Source of the DNA: Nemertoderma westbladi
Taxonomy: Eukaryota; Xenacoelomorpha; Nemertodermatida; Nemertodermatidae
Assembly (NCBI GenBank): GCA_032718475.1
Contig: JAUCBJ010002546.1
Location: forward strand, 1-64,000
Length of the DNA: 64,000 bases
Reading direction: 5' to 3'
Positions 32,880-44,500 of this stretch are shown here, piece after piece. The position numbers and the translations under genes were made by a program. How positions within the stretch are numbered: position 1 is the first letter of the stretch; every line of letters begins with the position of its first letter. The notes under the pieces were generated by a model. It made no database searches. It was not told the DNA's origin and saw only the letters and a list, made by a program, of their open reading frames with translations.

Positions 32880-33492
32880 CGCTCCTCCCACGTTCCCGGA
32901 CAGTTGCACCTTGTCACATGACTCGCCCCAACGCAGCCTGTCTCCAGTTCCATTCACAGTTCTGAATTCGTTCTACCTACATACGTCCTACCCGACTTAT
33001 GATGGACTCCCAATTCTAAACTAGCTTTCGCCCTACCATTAGGTTGTTTCGTTGTACCCCACCATAGTTTTGGTCATGCTTTAGGTGTTGTCATAAATTC
33101 AAATTTATATTTTTAGCACAATCATTTTTGAGTAATGTTTTACCGTGAAAAATTTACTACTGATTCAGTTGACCTTAATAATCCCTGTAGCTCAGGTGGC
33201 AGAGCGCCCGAACCGAAACCTGTCGGTCTCGAGTTCGATCCTTAGGAAAGCCAACTGTTTTTTTTTCTTGTACTAAAGTTTTTGTTAGCAATCTCATAAC
33301 ACCCTATCTATCTTAGTTATGCGCTTGCATATTATTTACGCTAGTCTAATTGCTTCGTTTGTATTTTTGAATTTGTTTTCGTTTGTTAAGTACGAGTCCT
33401 TTCCTAATTACGTAATATTCGTTACGAACCGATATTTTGTGTTGTGTACCCGACAGGAGAAATACCCAGAGGTAAAAAGACGAAAGAAATTG
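32880..33492 (+). other. 3' untranslated stretch of the LTR element with purine tract
   Basis: The stretch between the pol stop and the 3' LTR is AT-rich from about 33070 on, unlike the coding part. It contains a tRNA-like segment at 33181-33253 and ends with the purine-rich GGTAAAAAGACGAAAGAAA at about 33471-33489, the likely plus-strand primer. No env-like frame is present. Confidence 0.75.
33181..33253 (+). other. tRNA-like segment with pol III A and B boxes inside the LTR element
   Basis: TAGCTCAGGTGG (33188-33199) fits the A box and GTTCGATCC (33233-33241) fits the B box, 45 bp apart as in a tRNA. The D-arm GCTC...GAGC pairs perfectly. The T-arm is imperfect, and the acceptor and anticodon stems do not pair convincingly. 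A T-run follows at 33259-33266 and could act as a pol III terminator. This is a tRNA pseudogene or SINE head rather than a functional tRNA. Confidence 0.6.
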
Positions 33493-33754
33493 CGCCAGCC
33501 GGTTTAGGCCCTGCCCGTCTATCTGCCATCCCTGGTACTGACGGCACTGCCAACTACCAGATAGAAGTATAGGTCTGTCTGTGTAGTACCGGTACAGCAC
33601 AACGTGTTGCGTACCGATGACCGATCTGTTGTTGTTACTTCTTCTGACTGTTATTGCTTTATATATATATCTATACTCATTCGTGTATTGATCAATATAG
33701 TTAACCCGCTTCACTCACCACATTGTTCCTTACGCTATTGCTTCACTTCTGGCG
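33493..33754 (+). repeat. 3' LTR, 262 bp
   Basis: It matches the 5' LTR apart from the two substitutions noted there, with the same CGCCAG...CTGGCG ends. It would provide the 3' end-processing signal. Confidence 0.93.
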
Positions 33755-34628
33755 CTAAAACATTTATCTTATATTATATTTATCTTATATTACATAAAAA
33801 ATAAAGATTTTTTGAAATTCTATAAGATAAATGTTAAAGAACTGCCGAAACCCTTTCGATTGAACCTAAAATCATAAGATTTGGTTGACAAATGGCGGAG
33901 GAGTTGTGTTTTAAAATTGAAAATGTCATTCTGAGATAATTGCCTTTAAAGTTTGAAACTTCCCGCAAAAGCTGTCTGTAAATATGTAAGAATGTCTGTC
34001 AAAATTTATCTAGCAACAAGAAAGAACAAAACCTTGCTAAGATTTTTGCCATGGGGGTTTTCATGGTCTCTGATTTCATTTCGGAGGTCAGTTTTCAATT
34101 TTAAAGAAATCTAGTTAGTCCGTATGTCTGTCTGTCGGACTATACTACTATCCGACATTCTGTCCGTCAAATATAATAAAAGGTCACACCATCTAGCTAA
34201 ACGTTCAGCTATAGGGGTTTTCCTGGTCGCAGAATTCATTTCGAGTATCAGTTTTAAAATTTGATGATTTCCAAATTATTTTTCTGTTTGGCTGTCCGGT
34301 TCTCGGTAATATTTTGAAGGACAGACTCACAGGCATACAGACAGAAACGACGAGGTCAAATTTGAATATTGACATCAGAAATGAAGTCAACGACCGATTT
34401 TAGACAGATACAGTATTATGCTTTTTATTGACGGGCAGAGCGACAGTGAAATGGACAGACAGCCATATCTCGAGAAGTAAATAGATCTTACGAATCGTTT
34501 TTTACAAATTTGGAATCTTGATGAACGTTATATGCACATATGCTTATTTTATTAAGCATATATTCGAGCAGATATGCTCGATTACTTAACCGATTCATTA
34601 ACTATCTCATACTGTACATGTATCTGTC
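33755..34628. repeat. Flanking DNA with short inverted repeat and dispersed ~173-bp repeat family
   Basis: AACATTTATCTTAT at 33759-33772 is matched exactly in reverse at 33822-33835, a 14-bp fold-back a few bases from the LTR end. From about 34040 to 34400 there are two reversed copies of the GGAAATGAAATC/ACCCCCATAG repeat family seen at 25435-25860, with CTGTCTGTC stretches, and a direct partial copy near 34370. No gene was recognised. Confidence 0.65.
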
Positions 34629-34664
34629 TGTTCTGCCTTTAGTGCTGCTCCAACAACCTCTAAT

Positions 34665-35693
34665 ATGCCCTCTCGAGAGCCCCCTGTCCGTCACTATTGA
34701 AATATCCACTCTCTGGGGGATGTTTTCATAAATTTGCTCCAACAATATATTTCGGGATATGGTGATGATGAATCTCATTATTTAGTTGTAACTGATTATG
34801 AAATAAAGATAAAGTATAATAAGCTATTTGGGCGCTTATGGCAGTTATTGAAATTAGAACCAAAATATCCAATAGATAATATCAAAGTTGAATTGAAAGA
34901 TGTAGAAGACGGTGTTGAAGAAATAGGCAAATTTATTTATCAACTTATGGACTCAATGGACCAAAATTTAAATGATATCAAGAATGAAATCAAAAATAAT
35001 ATGCTTTACAATATGTTTCAAAAAGTTGTTAACTTAAACATTGACCTTAAACGCAAGATAGAAGAAATAGAAAAAATCAACATATGTAAGGCAAGAGATA
35101 AAGTTAGATTGTTGATTGCTGAAGGATTTCTTAAAAAGGAGATTCAGAGAATAGAGAAGAGGGGGGACTCTTTTAAGAGAATAGAGAAGAGGGCGCACTT
35201 TTTTTTTCCCCAAATTTGTGATTTAAAATTTCGAGAACTCGAAGAAGAAGAAAATACAGTAATAGCGAGGGTTTTAAGGGTTGAGGCTAAAAAGAAAGTT
35301 ATCTTACCGAGTGATGATATTCCGTTTCCTGGCCAAGGGAAGAAATATGTCATTGCGAAGGAGCGATTAGTTAGGGGCGGTGTGCGGTTGGTGGAAGACA
35401 CAGATGCAAGCAGATTGGTGGAACGCCACGAAGGGATATTATACACAATCGGCGGTAGAAATTATTGTCTTGTTGATCGCAAAGATGATGATTACGTTTA
35501 CCTACCAAAAGACATCGATGGTCGCACGGATGTTATGGCGCCTTCAGCTTCAATAATCGATTACATATTGCTGCGACAAAGTAAACCACCAGGGGAGACA
35601 ATTGTTACAAAATTAATAACAGAGGAAGAGTTCGAGAAGTTTGAAGAACTGACTTTACGAATGAGAGATGAAACACGGTGCCGTATAATGTAG
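34665..35693 (+). CDS. Uncharacterised ORF, copy B of a two-member family
   Basis: This is the paralogue of 6888-7883. It is open from 34701 to the TAG at 35691-35693, about 330 sense codons. It has the same upstream arrangement: in-frame ATG at 34665, MPSREPPVRHY, TGA at 34698, then the long frame. Similarity to copy A begins at about 34629 (TTCTGCCTTTAG, acceptor-like) and ends ~25 bp after the stop. The helical N-terminal region differs by several substitutions. The middle has an insertion giving the repeated FKRIEKR stretch, and the C-terminal ~120 residues are nearly collinear. In that last part I count 16 codons with amino-acid changes and 5 silent ones. No known domain. It may be a gene, an exon of one, or part of an unrecognised mobile element. 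Confidence 0.5.
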
Positions 35694-36100
35694 GAATTAT
35701 CATACAACTGCACAGCCATTGATGAACGCAGAGTGTTGGTTAGCTCGGTTAATGGGAGCGGTCTGTGGGTAGAAAGAGTAGATATCAGTGGGAGCGGTCT
35801 GTGGGGCAGAAAGAGTAGATGTTAGCGGGAGCGGTCTGTGGGTAGAAAGAGTAGATGTTAGCGGGAGCGGTCTGTGGGGCAGAAAGAGTAGATATTAGTG
35901 GGTAGAAAGAGTAGATGTTAGTGGGAGCGGTCTGTGGGGTAGAAAGAGTAGATGTTAGCGGGAGCGGTCTGTGGGTAGAAAGAGTAGATATTAGTGGGTA
36001 GAAAGAGTAGATGTTAGCGGGAGCGGTCTGTGGGTAGAAAGAGTAGATATTAGTGGGTAGAAAGAGTAGATGTTAGCGGGAGCGGTCTGTGGGGCAGAAA

Positions 36101-38580
36101 GAGTAGATGTTAATGGGAGCGGTCTGTGGGTAGAAAGAGTAGATATTAGTGGGTAGAAAGAGTAGATGTTAGCGGGAGCGGTCTGTGGGTAGAAAGAGTA
36201 GATATTAGTGGGTAGAAAGAGTAGATGTTAGCGGGAGCGGTCTGTGGGGCAGAAAGAGTAGATGTTAGTGGGAGCGGTCTGTGGGGCAGAAAGAGTAGAT
36301 GTTAATGGGAGCGGTCTGTGGGTAGAAAGAGTAGATATTAGTGGGAGCGGTCTGTGGGGCAGAAAGAGTAGATATTAGTGGGTAGAAAGAGTAGATGTTA
36401 GCGGGAGCGGTCTGTGGGGCAGAAAGAGTAGATATTAGTGGGAGCGGTCTGTGGGGCAGAAAGAGTAGATATTAGTGGGAGCGGTCTGTGGGGCAGAAAG
36501 AGTAGATATTAGTGGGAGCGGTCTGTGGGTAGAAAGAGTAGATATTAGTGGGAGCGGTCTGTGGGGCAGAAAGAGTAGATGTTAGTGGGTAGAAAGAGTA
36601 GATGTTAGTGGGAGCGGTCTGTGGGTAGAAAGAGTAGATATTAGTGGGTAGAAAGAGTAGATGTTAGCGGGAGCGGTCTGTGGGGTAGAAAGAGTAGATA
36701 TTAGCGGGAGCGGTCTGTGGGTAGAAAGAGTAGATATTAGTGGGTAGAAAGAGTAGATATTAGTGGGAGCGGTCTGTGGGTAGAAAGAGTAGATATTAGT
36801 GGGTAGAAAGAGTAGATGTTAGCGGGAGCGGTCTGTGGGTAGAAAGAGTAGATATTAGTGGGTAGAAAGAGTAGATATTAGTGGGAGCGGTCTGTGGGTA
36901 GAAAGAGTAGATGTTAGCGGGAGCGGTCTGTGGGGTAGAAAGAGTAGATATTAGCGGGAGCGGTCTGTGGGTAGAAAGAGTAGATATTAGTGGGTAGAAA
37001 GAGTAGATATTAGTGGGAGCGGTCTGTGGGTAGAAAGAGTAGATATTAGTGGGTAGAAAGAGTAGATGTTAGCGGGAGCGGTCTGTGGGTAGAAAGAGTA
37101 GATATTAGTGGGTAGAAAGAGTAGATGTTAGTGGGAGCGGTCTGTGGGGCAGAAAGAGTAGATATTAGTGGGAGCGGTCTGTGGGGCAGAAAGAGTAGAT
37201 ATTAGTGGGAGCGGTCTGTGGGGCAGAAAGAGTAGATATTAGTGGGAGCGGTCTGTGGGGCAGAAAGAGTAGATATTAGTGGGAGCGGTCTGTGGGGCAG
37301 AAAGAGTAGATATTAGCGGGAGCGGTCTGTGGGGTAGAAAGAGTAGATGTTAATGGGAGCGGTCTGTGGGTAGAAAGAGTAGATATTAGTGGGTAGAAAG
37401 AGTAGATGTTAGCGGGAGCGGTCTGTGGGTAGAAAGAGTAGATATTAGTGGGTAGAAAGAGTAGATGTTAGCGGGAGCGGTCTGTGGGGCAGAAAGAGTA
37501 GATGTTAGTGGGAGCGGTCTGTGGGGCAGAAAGAGTAGATGTTAATGGGAGCGGTCTGTGGGTAGAAAGAGTAGATATTAGTGGGAGCGGTCTGTGGGGC
37601 AGAAAGAGTAGATATTAGTGGGTAGAAAGAGTAGATGTTAGCGGGAGCGGTCTGTGGGGCAGAAAGAGTAGATATTAGTGGGAGCGGTCTGTGGGGCAGA
37701 AAGAGTAGATATTAGTGGGAGCGGTCTGTGGGGCAGAAAGAGTAGATATTAGTGGGAGCGGTCTGTGGGTAGAAAGAGTAGATATTAGTGGGAGCGGTCT
37801 GTGGGGCAGAAAGAGTAGATGTTAGTGGGTAGAAAGAGTAGATGTTAGTGGGAGCGGTCTGTGGGTAGAAAGAGTAGATATTAGTGGGTAGAAAGAGTAG
37901 ATGTTAGCGGGAGCGGTCTGTGGGGTAGAAAGAGTAGATATTAGCGGGAGCGGTCTGTGGGTAGAAAGAGTAGATATTAGTGGGTAGAAAGAGTAGATAT
38001 TAGTGGGAGCGGTCTGTGGGTAGAAAGAGTAGATATTAGTGGGTAGAAAGAGTAGATGTTAGCGGGAGCGGTCTGTGGGTAGAAAGAGTAGATATTAGTG
38101 GGTAGAAAGAGTAGATATTAGTGGGAGCGGTCTGTGGGTAGAAAGAGTAGATGTTAGCGGGAGCGGTCTGTGGGGTAGAAAGAGTAGATATTAGCGGGAG
38201 CGGTCTGTGGGTAGAAAGAGTAGATATTAGTGGGTAGAAAGAGTAGATATTAGTGGGAGCGGTCTGTGGGTAGAAAGAGTAGATATTAGTGGGTAGAAAG
38301 AGTAGATGTTAGCGGGAGCGGTCTGTGGGTAGAAAGAGTAGATATTAGTGGGTAGAAAGAGTAGATGTTAGTGGGAGCGGTCTGTGGGGCAGAAAGAGTA
38401 GATATTAGTGGGAGCGGTCTGTGGGGCAGAAAGAGTAGATATTAGTGGGAGCGGTCTGTGGGGCAGAAAGAGTAGATATTAGTGGGAGCGGTCTGTGGGG
38501 CAGAAAGAGTAGATATTAGTGGGAGCGGTCTGTGGGGCAGAAAGAGTAGATATTAGCGGGAGCGGTCTGTGGGGTAGAAA
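36101..38580. repeat. 1240-bp higher-order duplication inside the giant array
   Basis: The stretch at about 36101-37340 recurs at 37341-38580. The rare marker TTAATGGGAGC is at 36110 and 37350, and TGGGGTAGAAAGAGTAGATA before TTAGCGGG is at 36681 and 37921, both 1240 bp apart. The order of long and short units is the same in both. Confidence 0.8.
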
Positions 38581-41500
38581 GAGTAGATATTAGTGGGCAG
38601 AAAGAGTAGATATTAGTGGGAGCGGTCTGTGGGTAGAAAGAGTAGATATTAGTGGGCAGAAAGAGTAGATATTAGTGGGTAGAAAGAGTAGATATTAGTG
38701 GGAGCGGTCTGTGGGGCAGAAAGAGTAGATATTAGTGGGAGCGGTCTGTGGGGCAGAAAGAGTAGATATTAGTGGGAGCGGTCTGTGGGTAGAAAGAGTA
38801 GATATTAGTGGGAGCGGTCTGTGGGGTAGAAAGAGTAGATATTAGTGGGAGCGGTCTGTGGGGCAGAAAGAGTAGATATTAGTGGGCAGAAAGAGTAGAT
38901 ATTAGTGGGAGCGGTCTGTGGGTAGAAAGAGTAGATATTAGTGGGAGCGGTCTGTGGGGCAGAAAGAGTAGATATTAGTGGGTAGAAAGAGTAGATGTTA
39001 GTGGGAGCGGTCTGTGGGTAGAAAGAGTAGATATTAGTGGGAGCGGTCTGTGGGGCAGAAAGAGTAGATATTAGTGGGAGCGGTCTGTGGGGCAGAAAGA
39101 GTAGATATTAGTGGGAGCGGTCTGTGGGGCAGAAAGAGTAGATATTAGTGGGTAGAAAGAGTAGATGTTAGTGGGAGCGGTCTGTGGGTAGAAAGAGTAG
39201 ATATTAGTGGGAGCGGTCTGTGGGGCAGAAAGAGTAGATATTAGTGGGTAGAAAGAGTAGATGTTAGTGGGAGCGGTCTGTGGGTAGAAAGAGTAGATGT
39301 TAGTGGGAGCGGTCTGTGGGTAGAAAGAGTAGATATTAGTGGGAGCGGTCTGTGGGGCAGAAAGAGTAGATATTAGTGGGTAGAAAGAGTAGATGTTAGT
39401 GGGAGCGGTCTGTGGGTAGAAAGAGTAGATATTAGTGGGAGCGGTCTGTGGGGCAGAAAGAGTAGATATTAGTGGGAGCGGTCTGTGGGGCAGAAAGAGT
39501 AGATATTAGTGGGAGCGGTCTGTGGGGCAGAAAGAGTAGATATTAGTGGGTAGAAAGAGTAGATGTTAGTGGGAGCGGTCTGTGGGTAGAAAGAGTAGAT
39601 ATTAGTGGGAGCGGTCTGTGGGGCAGAAAGAGTAGATATTAGTGGGTAGAAAGAGTAGATGTTAGTGGGAGCGGTCTGTGGGTAGAAAGAGTAGATGTTA
39701 GTGGGAGCGGTCTGTGGGTAGAAAGAGTAGATATTAGTGGGAGCGGTCTGTGGGGCAGAAAGAGTAGATATTAGTGGGTAGAAAGAGTAGATGTTAGTGG
39801 GAGCGGTCTGTGGGTAGAAAGAGTAGATATTAGTGGGAGCGGTCTGTGGGGCAGAAAGAGTAGATATTAGTGGGAGCGGTCTGTGGGGCAGAAAGAGTAG
39901 ATATTAGTGGGAGCGGTCTGTGGGGCAGAAAGAGTAGATATTAGTGGGTAGAAAGAGTAGATGTTAGTGGGAGCGGTCTGTGGGTAGAAAGAGTAGATAT
40001 TAGTGGGAGCGGTCTGTGGGGTAGAAAGAGTAGATATTAGCGGGAGCGGTCTGTGGGTAGAAAGAGTAGATATTAGTGGGTAGAAAGAGTAGATGTTAGC
40101 GGGAGCGGTCTGTGGGGCAGAAAGAGTAGATATTAGTGGGAGCGGTCTGTGGGGCAGAAAGAGTAGATATTAGTGGGTAGAAAGAGTAGATGTTAGTGGG
40201 AGCGGTCTGTGGGGCAGAAAGAGTAGATATTAGTGGGTAGAAAGAGTAGATGTTAGCGGGAGCGGTCTGTGGGTAGAAAGAGTAGATATTAGCGGGAGCG
40301 GTCTGTGGGGCAGAAAGAGTAGATATTAGTGGGTAGAAAGAGTAGATGTTAGTGGGAGCGGTCTGTGGGTAGAAAGAGTAGATGTTAGCGGGAGCGGTCT
40401 GTGGGTAGAAAGAGTAGATATTAGTGGGTAGAAAGAGTAGATGTTAGCGGGAGCGGTCTGTGGGGCAGAAAGAGTAGATATTAGTGGGAGCGGTCTGTGG
40501 GGCAGAAAGAGTAGATATCAGTGGGAGCGGTCTGTGGGGCAGAAAGAGTAGATATTAGTGGGAGCGGTCTGTGGGGCAGAAAGAGTAGATATTAGTGGGT
40601 AGAAAGAGTAGATGTTAGTGGGAGCGGTCTGTGGGGCAGAAAGAGTAGATATTAGTGGGTAGAAAGAGTAGATGTTAGCGGGAGCGGTCTGTGGGTAGAA
40701 AGAGTAGATATTAGTGGGTAGAAAGAGTAGATGTTAGTGGGAGCGGTCTGTGGGGCAGAAAGAGTAGATATCAGTGGGAGCGGTCTGTGGGGCAGAAAGA
40801 GTAGATATTAGTGGGAGCGGTCTGTGGGGCAGAAAGAGTAGATATTAGTGGGTAGAAAGAGTAGATGTTAGCGGGAGCGGTCTGTGGGTAGAAAGAGTAG
40901 ATATTAGCGGGAGCGGTCTGTGGGGCAGAAAGAGTAGATATTAGTGGGTAGAAAGAGTAGATGTTAGCGGGAGCGGTCTGTGGGTAGAAAGAGTAGATAT
41001 TAGTGGGTAGAAAGAGTAGATGTTAGCGGGAGCGGTCTGTGGGTAGAAAGAGTAGATATTAGTGGGTAGAAAGAGTAGATGTTAGTGGGAGCGGTCTGTG
41101 GGGCAGAAAGAGTAGATATTAGTGGGAGCGGTCTGTGGGGCAGAAAGAGTAGATATTAGTGGGTAGAAAGAGTAGATGTTAGCGGGAGCGGTCTGTGGGG
41201 CAGAAAGAGTAGATATTAGTGGGAGCGGTCTGTGGGGCAGAAAGAGTAGATATTAGTGGGTAGAAAGAGTAGATGTTAGCGGGAGCGGTCTGTGGGTAGA
41301 AAGAGTAGATATTAGCGGGAGCGGTCTGTGGGGCAGAAAGAGTAGATATTAGTGGGTAGAAAGAGTAGATGTTAGTGGGAGCGGTCTGTGGGGCAGAAAG
41401 AGTAGATATTAGTGGGAGCGGTCTGTGGGGCAGAAAGAGTAGATATTAGTGGGAGCGGTCTGTGGGGCAGAAAGAGTAGATATTAGTGGGTAGAAAGAGT

Positions 41501-44500
41501 AGATGTTAGCGGGAGCGGTCTGTGGGTAGAAAGAGTAGATATTAGCGGGAGCGGTCTGTGGGGCAGAAAGAGTAGATATTAGTGGGTAGAAAGAGTAGAT
41601 GTTAGTGGGAGCGGTCTGTGGGGCAGAAAGAGTAGATATTAGTGGGAGCGGTCTGTGGGGCAGAAAGAGTAGATATTAGTGGGTAGAAAGAGTAGATGTT
41701 AGTGGGAGCGGTCTGTGGGGCAGAAAGAGTAGATATTAGTGGGAGCGGTCTGTGGGGCAGAAAGAGTAGATATTAGTGGGAGCGGTCTGTGGGGCAGAAA
41801 GAGTAGATATTAGTGGGAGCGGTCTGTGGGGCAGAAAGAGTAGATATTAGTGGGTAGAAAGAGTAGATGTTAGTGGGAGCGGTCTGTGGGTAGAAAGAGT
41901 AGATATTAGTGGGAGCGGTCTGTGGGGCAGAAAGAGTAGATATTAGTGGGTAGAAAGAGTAGATGTTAGCGGGAGCGGTCTGTGGGGCAGAAAGAGTAGA
42001 TATTAGTGGGTAGAAAGAGTAGATGTTAGCGGGAGCGGTCTGTGGGGCAGAAAGAGTAGATATTAGTGGGAGCGGTCTGTGGGGCAGAAAGAGTAGATAT
42101 TAGTGGGTAGAAAGAGTAGATGTTAGTGGGAGCGGTCTGTGGGTAGAAAGAGTAGATATTAGTGGGAGCGGTCTGTGGGGTAGAAAGAGTAGATATTAGC
42201 GGGAGCGGTCTGTGGGTAGAAAGAGTAGATATTAGTGGGTAGAAAGAGTAGATGTTAGTGGGTAGAAAGAGTAGATGTTAGCGGGAGCGGTCTGTGGGGC
42301 AGAAAGAGTAGATATTAGTGGGAGCGGTCTGTGGGGCAGAAAGAGTAGATATTAGTGGGTAGAAAGAGTAGATGTTAGCGGGAGCGGTCTGTGGGGCAGA
42401 AAGAGTAGATATTAGTGGGAGCGGTCTGTGGGGCAGAAAGAGTAGATATTAGTGGGTAGAAAGAGTAGATGTTAGTGGGAGCGGTCTGTGGGTAGAAAGA
42501 GTAGATATTAGTGGGAGCGGTCTGTGGGGTAGAAAGAGTAGATATTAGCGGGAGCGGTCTGTGGGTAGAAAGAGTAGATATTAGTGGGTAGAAAGAGTAG
42601 ATGTTAGCGGGAGCGGTCTGTGGGGCAGAAAGAGTAGATATTAGTGGGAGCGGTCTGTGGGGCAGAAAGAGTAGATATTAGTGGGTAGAAAGAGTAGATG
42701 TTAGTGGGAGCGGTCTGTGGGGCAGAAAGAGTAGATATTAGTGGGAGCGGTCTGTGGGGCAGAAAGAGTAGATATTAGTGGGTAGAAAGAGTAGATGTTA
42801 GTGGGAGCGGTCTGTGGGGCAGAAAGAGTAGATATTAGTGGGAGCGGTCTGTGGGGCAGAAAGAGTAGATATTAGTGGGTAGAAAGAGTAGATGTTAGTG
42901 GGAGCGGTCTGTGGGTAGAAAGAGTAGATATTAGTGGGAGCGGTCTGTGGGGCAGAAAGAGTAGATATTAGTGGGTAGAAAGAGTAGATGTTAGCGGGAG
43001 CGGTCTGTGGGTAGAAAGAGTAGATATTAGTGGGAGCGGTCTGTGGGGCAGAAAGAGTAGATATTAGTGGGTAGAAAGAGTAGATGTTAGCGGGAGCGGT
43101 CTGTGGGTAGAAAGAGTAGATATTAGTGGGAGCGGTCTGTGGGGCAGAAAGAGTAGATATTAGTGGGTAGAAAGAGTAGATGTTAGCGGGAGCGGTCTGT
43201 GGGTAGAAAGAGTAGATATTAGTGGGAGCGGTCTGTGGGGCAGAAAGAGTAGATATTAGTGGGTAGAAAGAGTAGATGTTAGTGGGAGCGGTCTGTGGGT
43301 AGAAAGAGTAGATATTAGTGGGAGCGGTCTGTGGGGCAGAAAGAGTAGATATTAGTGGGTAGAAAGAGTAGATGTTAGTGGGAGCGGTCTGTGGGGCAGA
43401 AAGAGTAGATATTAGTGGGAGCGGTCTGTGGGGCAGAAAGAGTAGATATTAGTGGGTAGAAAGAGTAGATATTAGTGGGAGCGGTCTGTGGGTAGAAAGA
43501 GTAGATATTAGTGGGAGCGGTCTGTGGGGCAGAAAGAGTAGATATTAGTGGGAGCGGTCTGTGGGGCAGAAAGAGTAGATATTAGTGGGTAGAAAGAGTA
43601 GATGTTAGTGGGAGCGGTCTGTGGGTAGAAAGAGTAGATATTAGTGGGAGCGGTCTGTGGGTAGAAAGAGTAGATGTTAGTGGGAGCGGTCTGTGGGTAG
43701 AAAGAGTAGATATTAGTGGGAGCGGTCTGTGGGTAGAAAGAGTAGATGTTAGTGGGAGCGGTCTGTGGGTAGAAAGAGTAGATATCAGTGGGAGCGGTCT
43801 GTGGGGCAGAAAGAGTAGATGTTAGCGGGAGCGGTCTGTGGGTAGAAAGAGTAGATGTTAGCGGGAGCGGTCTGTGGGGCAGAAAGAGTAGATATTAGTG
43901 GGTAGAAAGAGTAGATGTTAGCGGGAGCGGTCTGTGGGTAGAAAGAGTAGATGTTAGCGGGAGCGGTCTGTGGGTAGAAAGAGTAGATATTAGTGGGTAG
44001 AAAGAGTAGATGTTAGCGGGAGCGGTCTGTGGGTAGAAAGAGTAGATATTAGTGGGTAGAAAGAGTAGATGTTAGTGGGAGCGGTCTGTGGGGCAGAAAG
44101 AGTAGATATTAGTGGGTAGAAAGAGTAGATGTTAGTGGGAGCGGTCTGTGGGTAGAAAGAGTAGATGTTAGCGGGAGCGGTCTGTGGGGCAGAAAGAGTA
44201 GATATTAGTGGGTAGAAAGAGTAGATGTTAGTGGGAGCGGTCTGTGGGTAGAAAGAGTAGATATTAGTGGGAGCGGTCTGTGGGGCAGAAAGAGTAGATA
44301 TTAGTGGGTAGAAAGAGTAGATGTTAGTGGGAGCGGTCTGTGGGTAGAAAGAGTAGATATCAGTGGGAGCGGTCTGTGGGGCAGAAAGAGTAGATGTTAG
44401 CGGGAGCGGTCTGTGGGTAGAAAGAGTAGATGTTAGCGGGAGCGGTCTGTGGGTAGAAAGAGTAGATGTTAGCGGGTAGAAAGAGTAGATGTTAGTGGGA

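Larger units (their letters stand above)
27603..33754 (+). mobile_element. Ty3/gypsy-type LTR retrotransposon, nearly intact
   Basis: The element consists of two 262-bp direct LTRs, a primer-binding-like site, a gag-protease ORF, a pol frame with RT, RNase H and integrase in that order, a ~610-bp 3' untranslated stretch and a polypurine-rich tract. It is much more GC-rich (especially C-rich) than its surroundings, which marks it as a foreign insertion. The LTRs differ at two positions that I can find, so it is young. The flanks share only the trinucleotide CTA (before 27603 and after 33754), so any target duplication is short or lost. Protease-RT-RNase H-integrase order and RT motifs place it in the Ty3/gypsy superfamily. 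Domain order alone would also allow BEL/Pao, but the RT does not resemble that group. Confidence 0.93.

Noticed and set aside
33181-33253. Functional tRNA gene
   Set aside because: The boxes are good, but the acceptor and anticodon stems do not pair.
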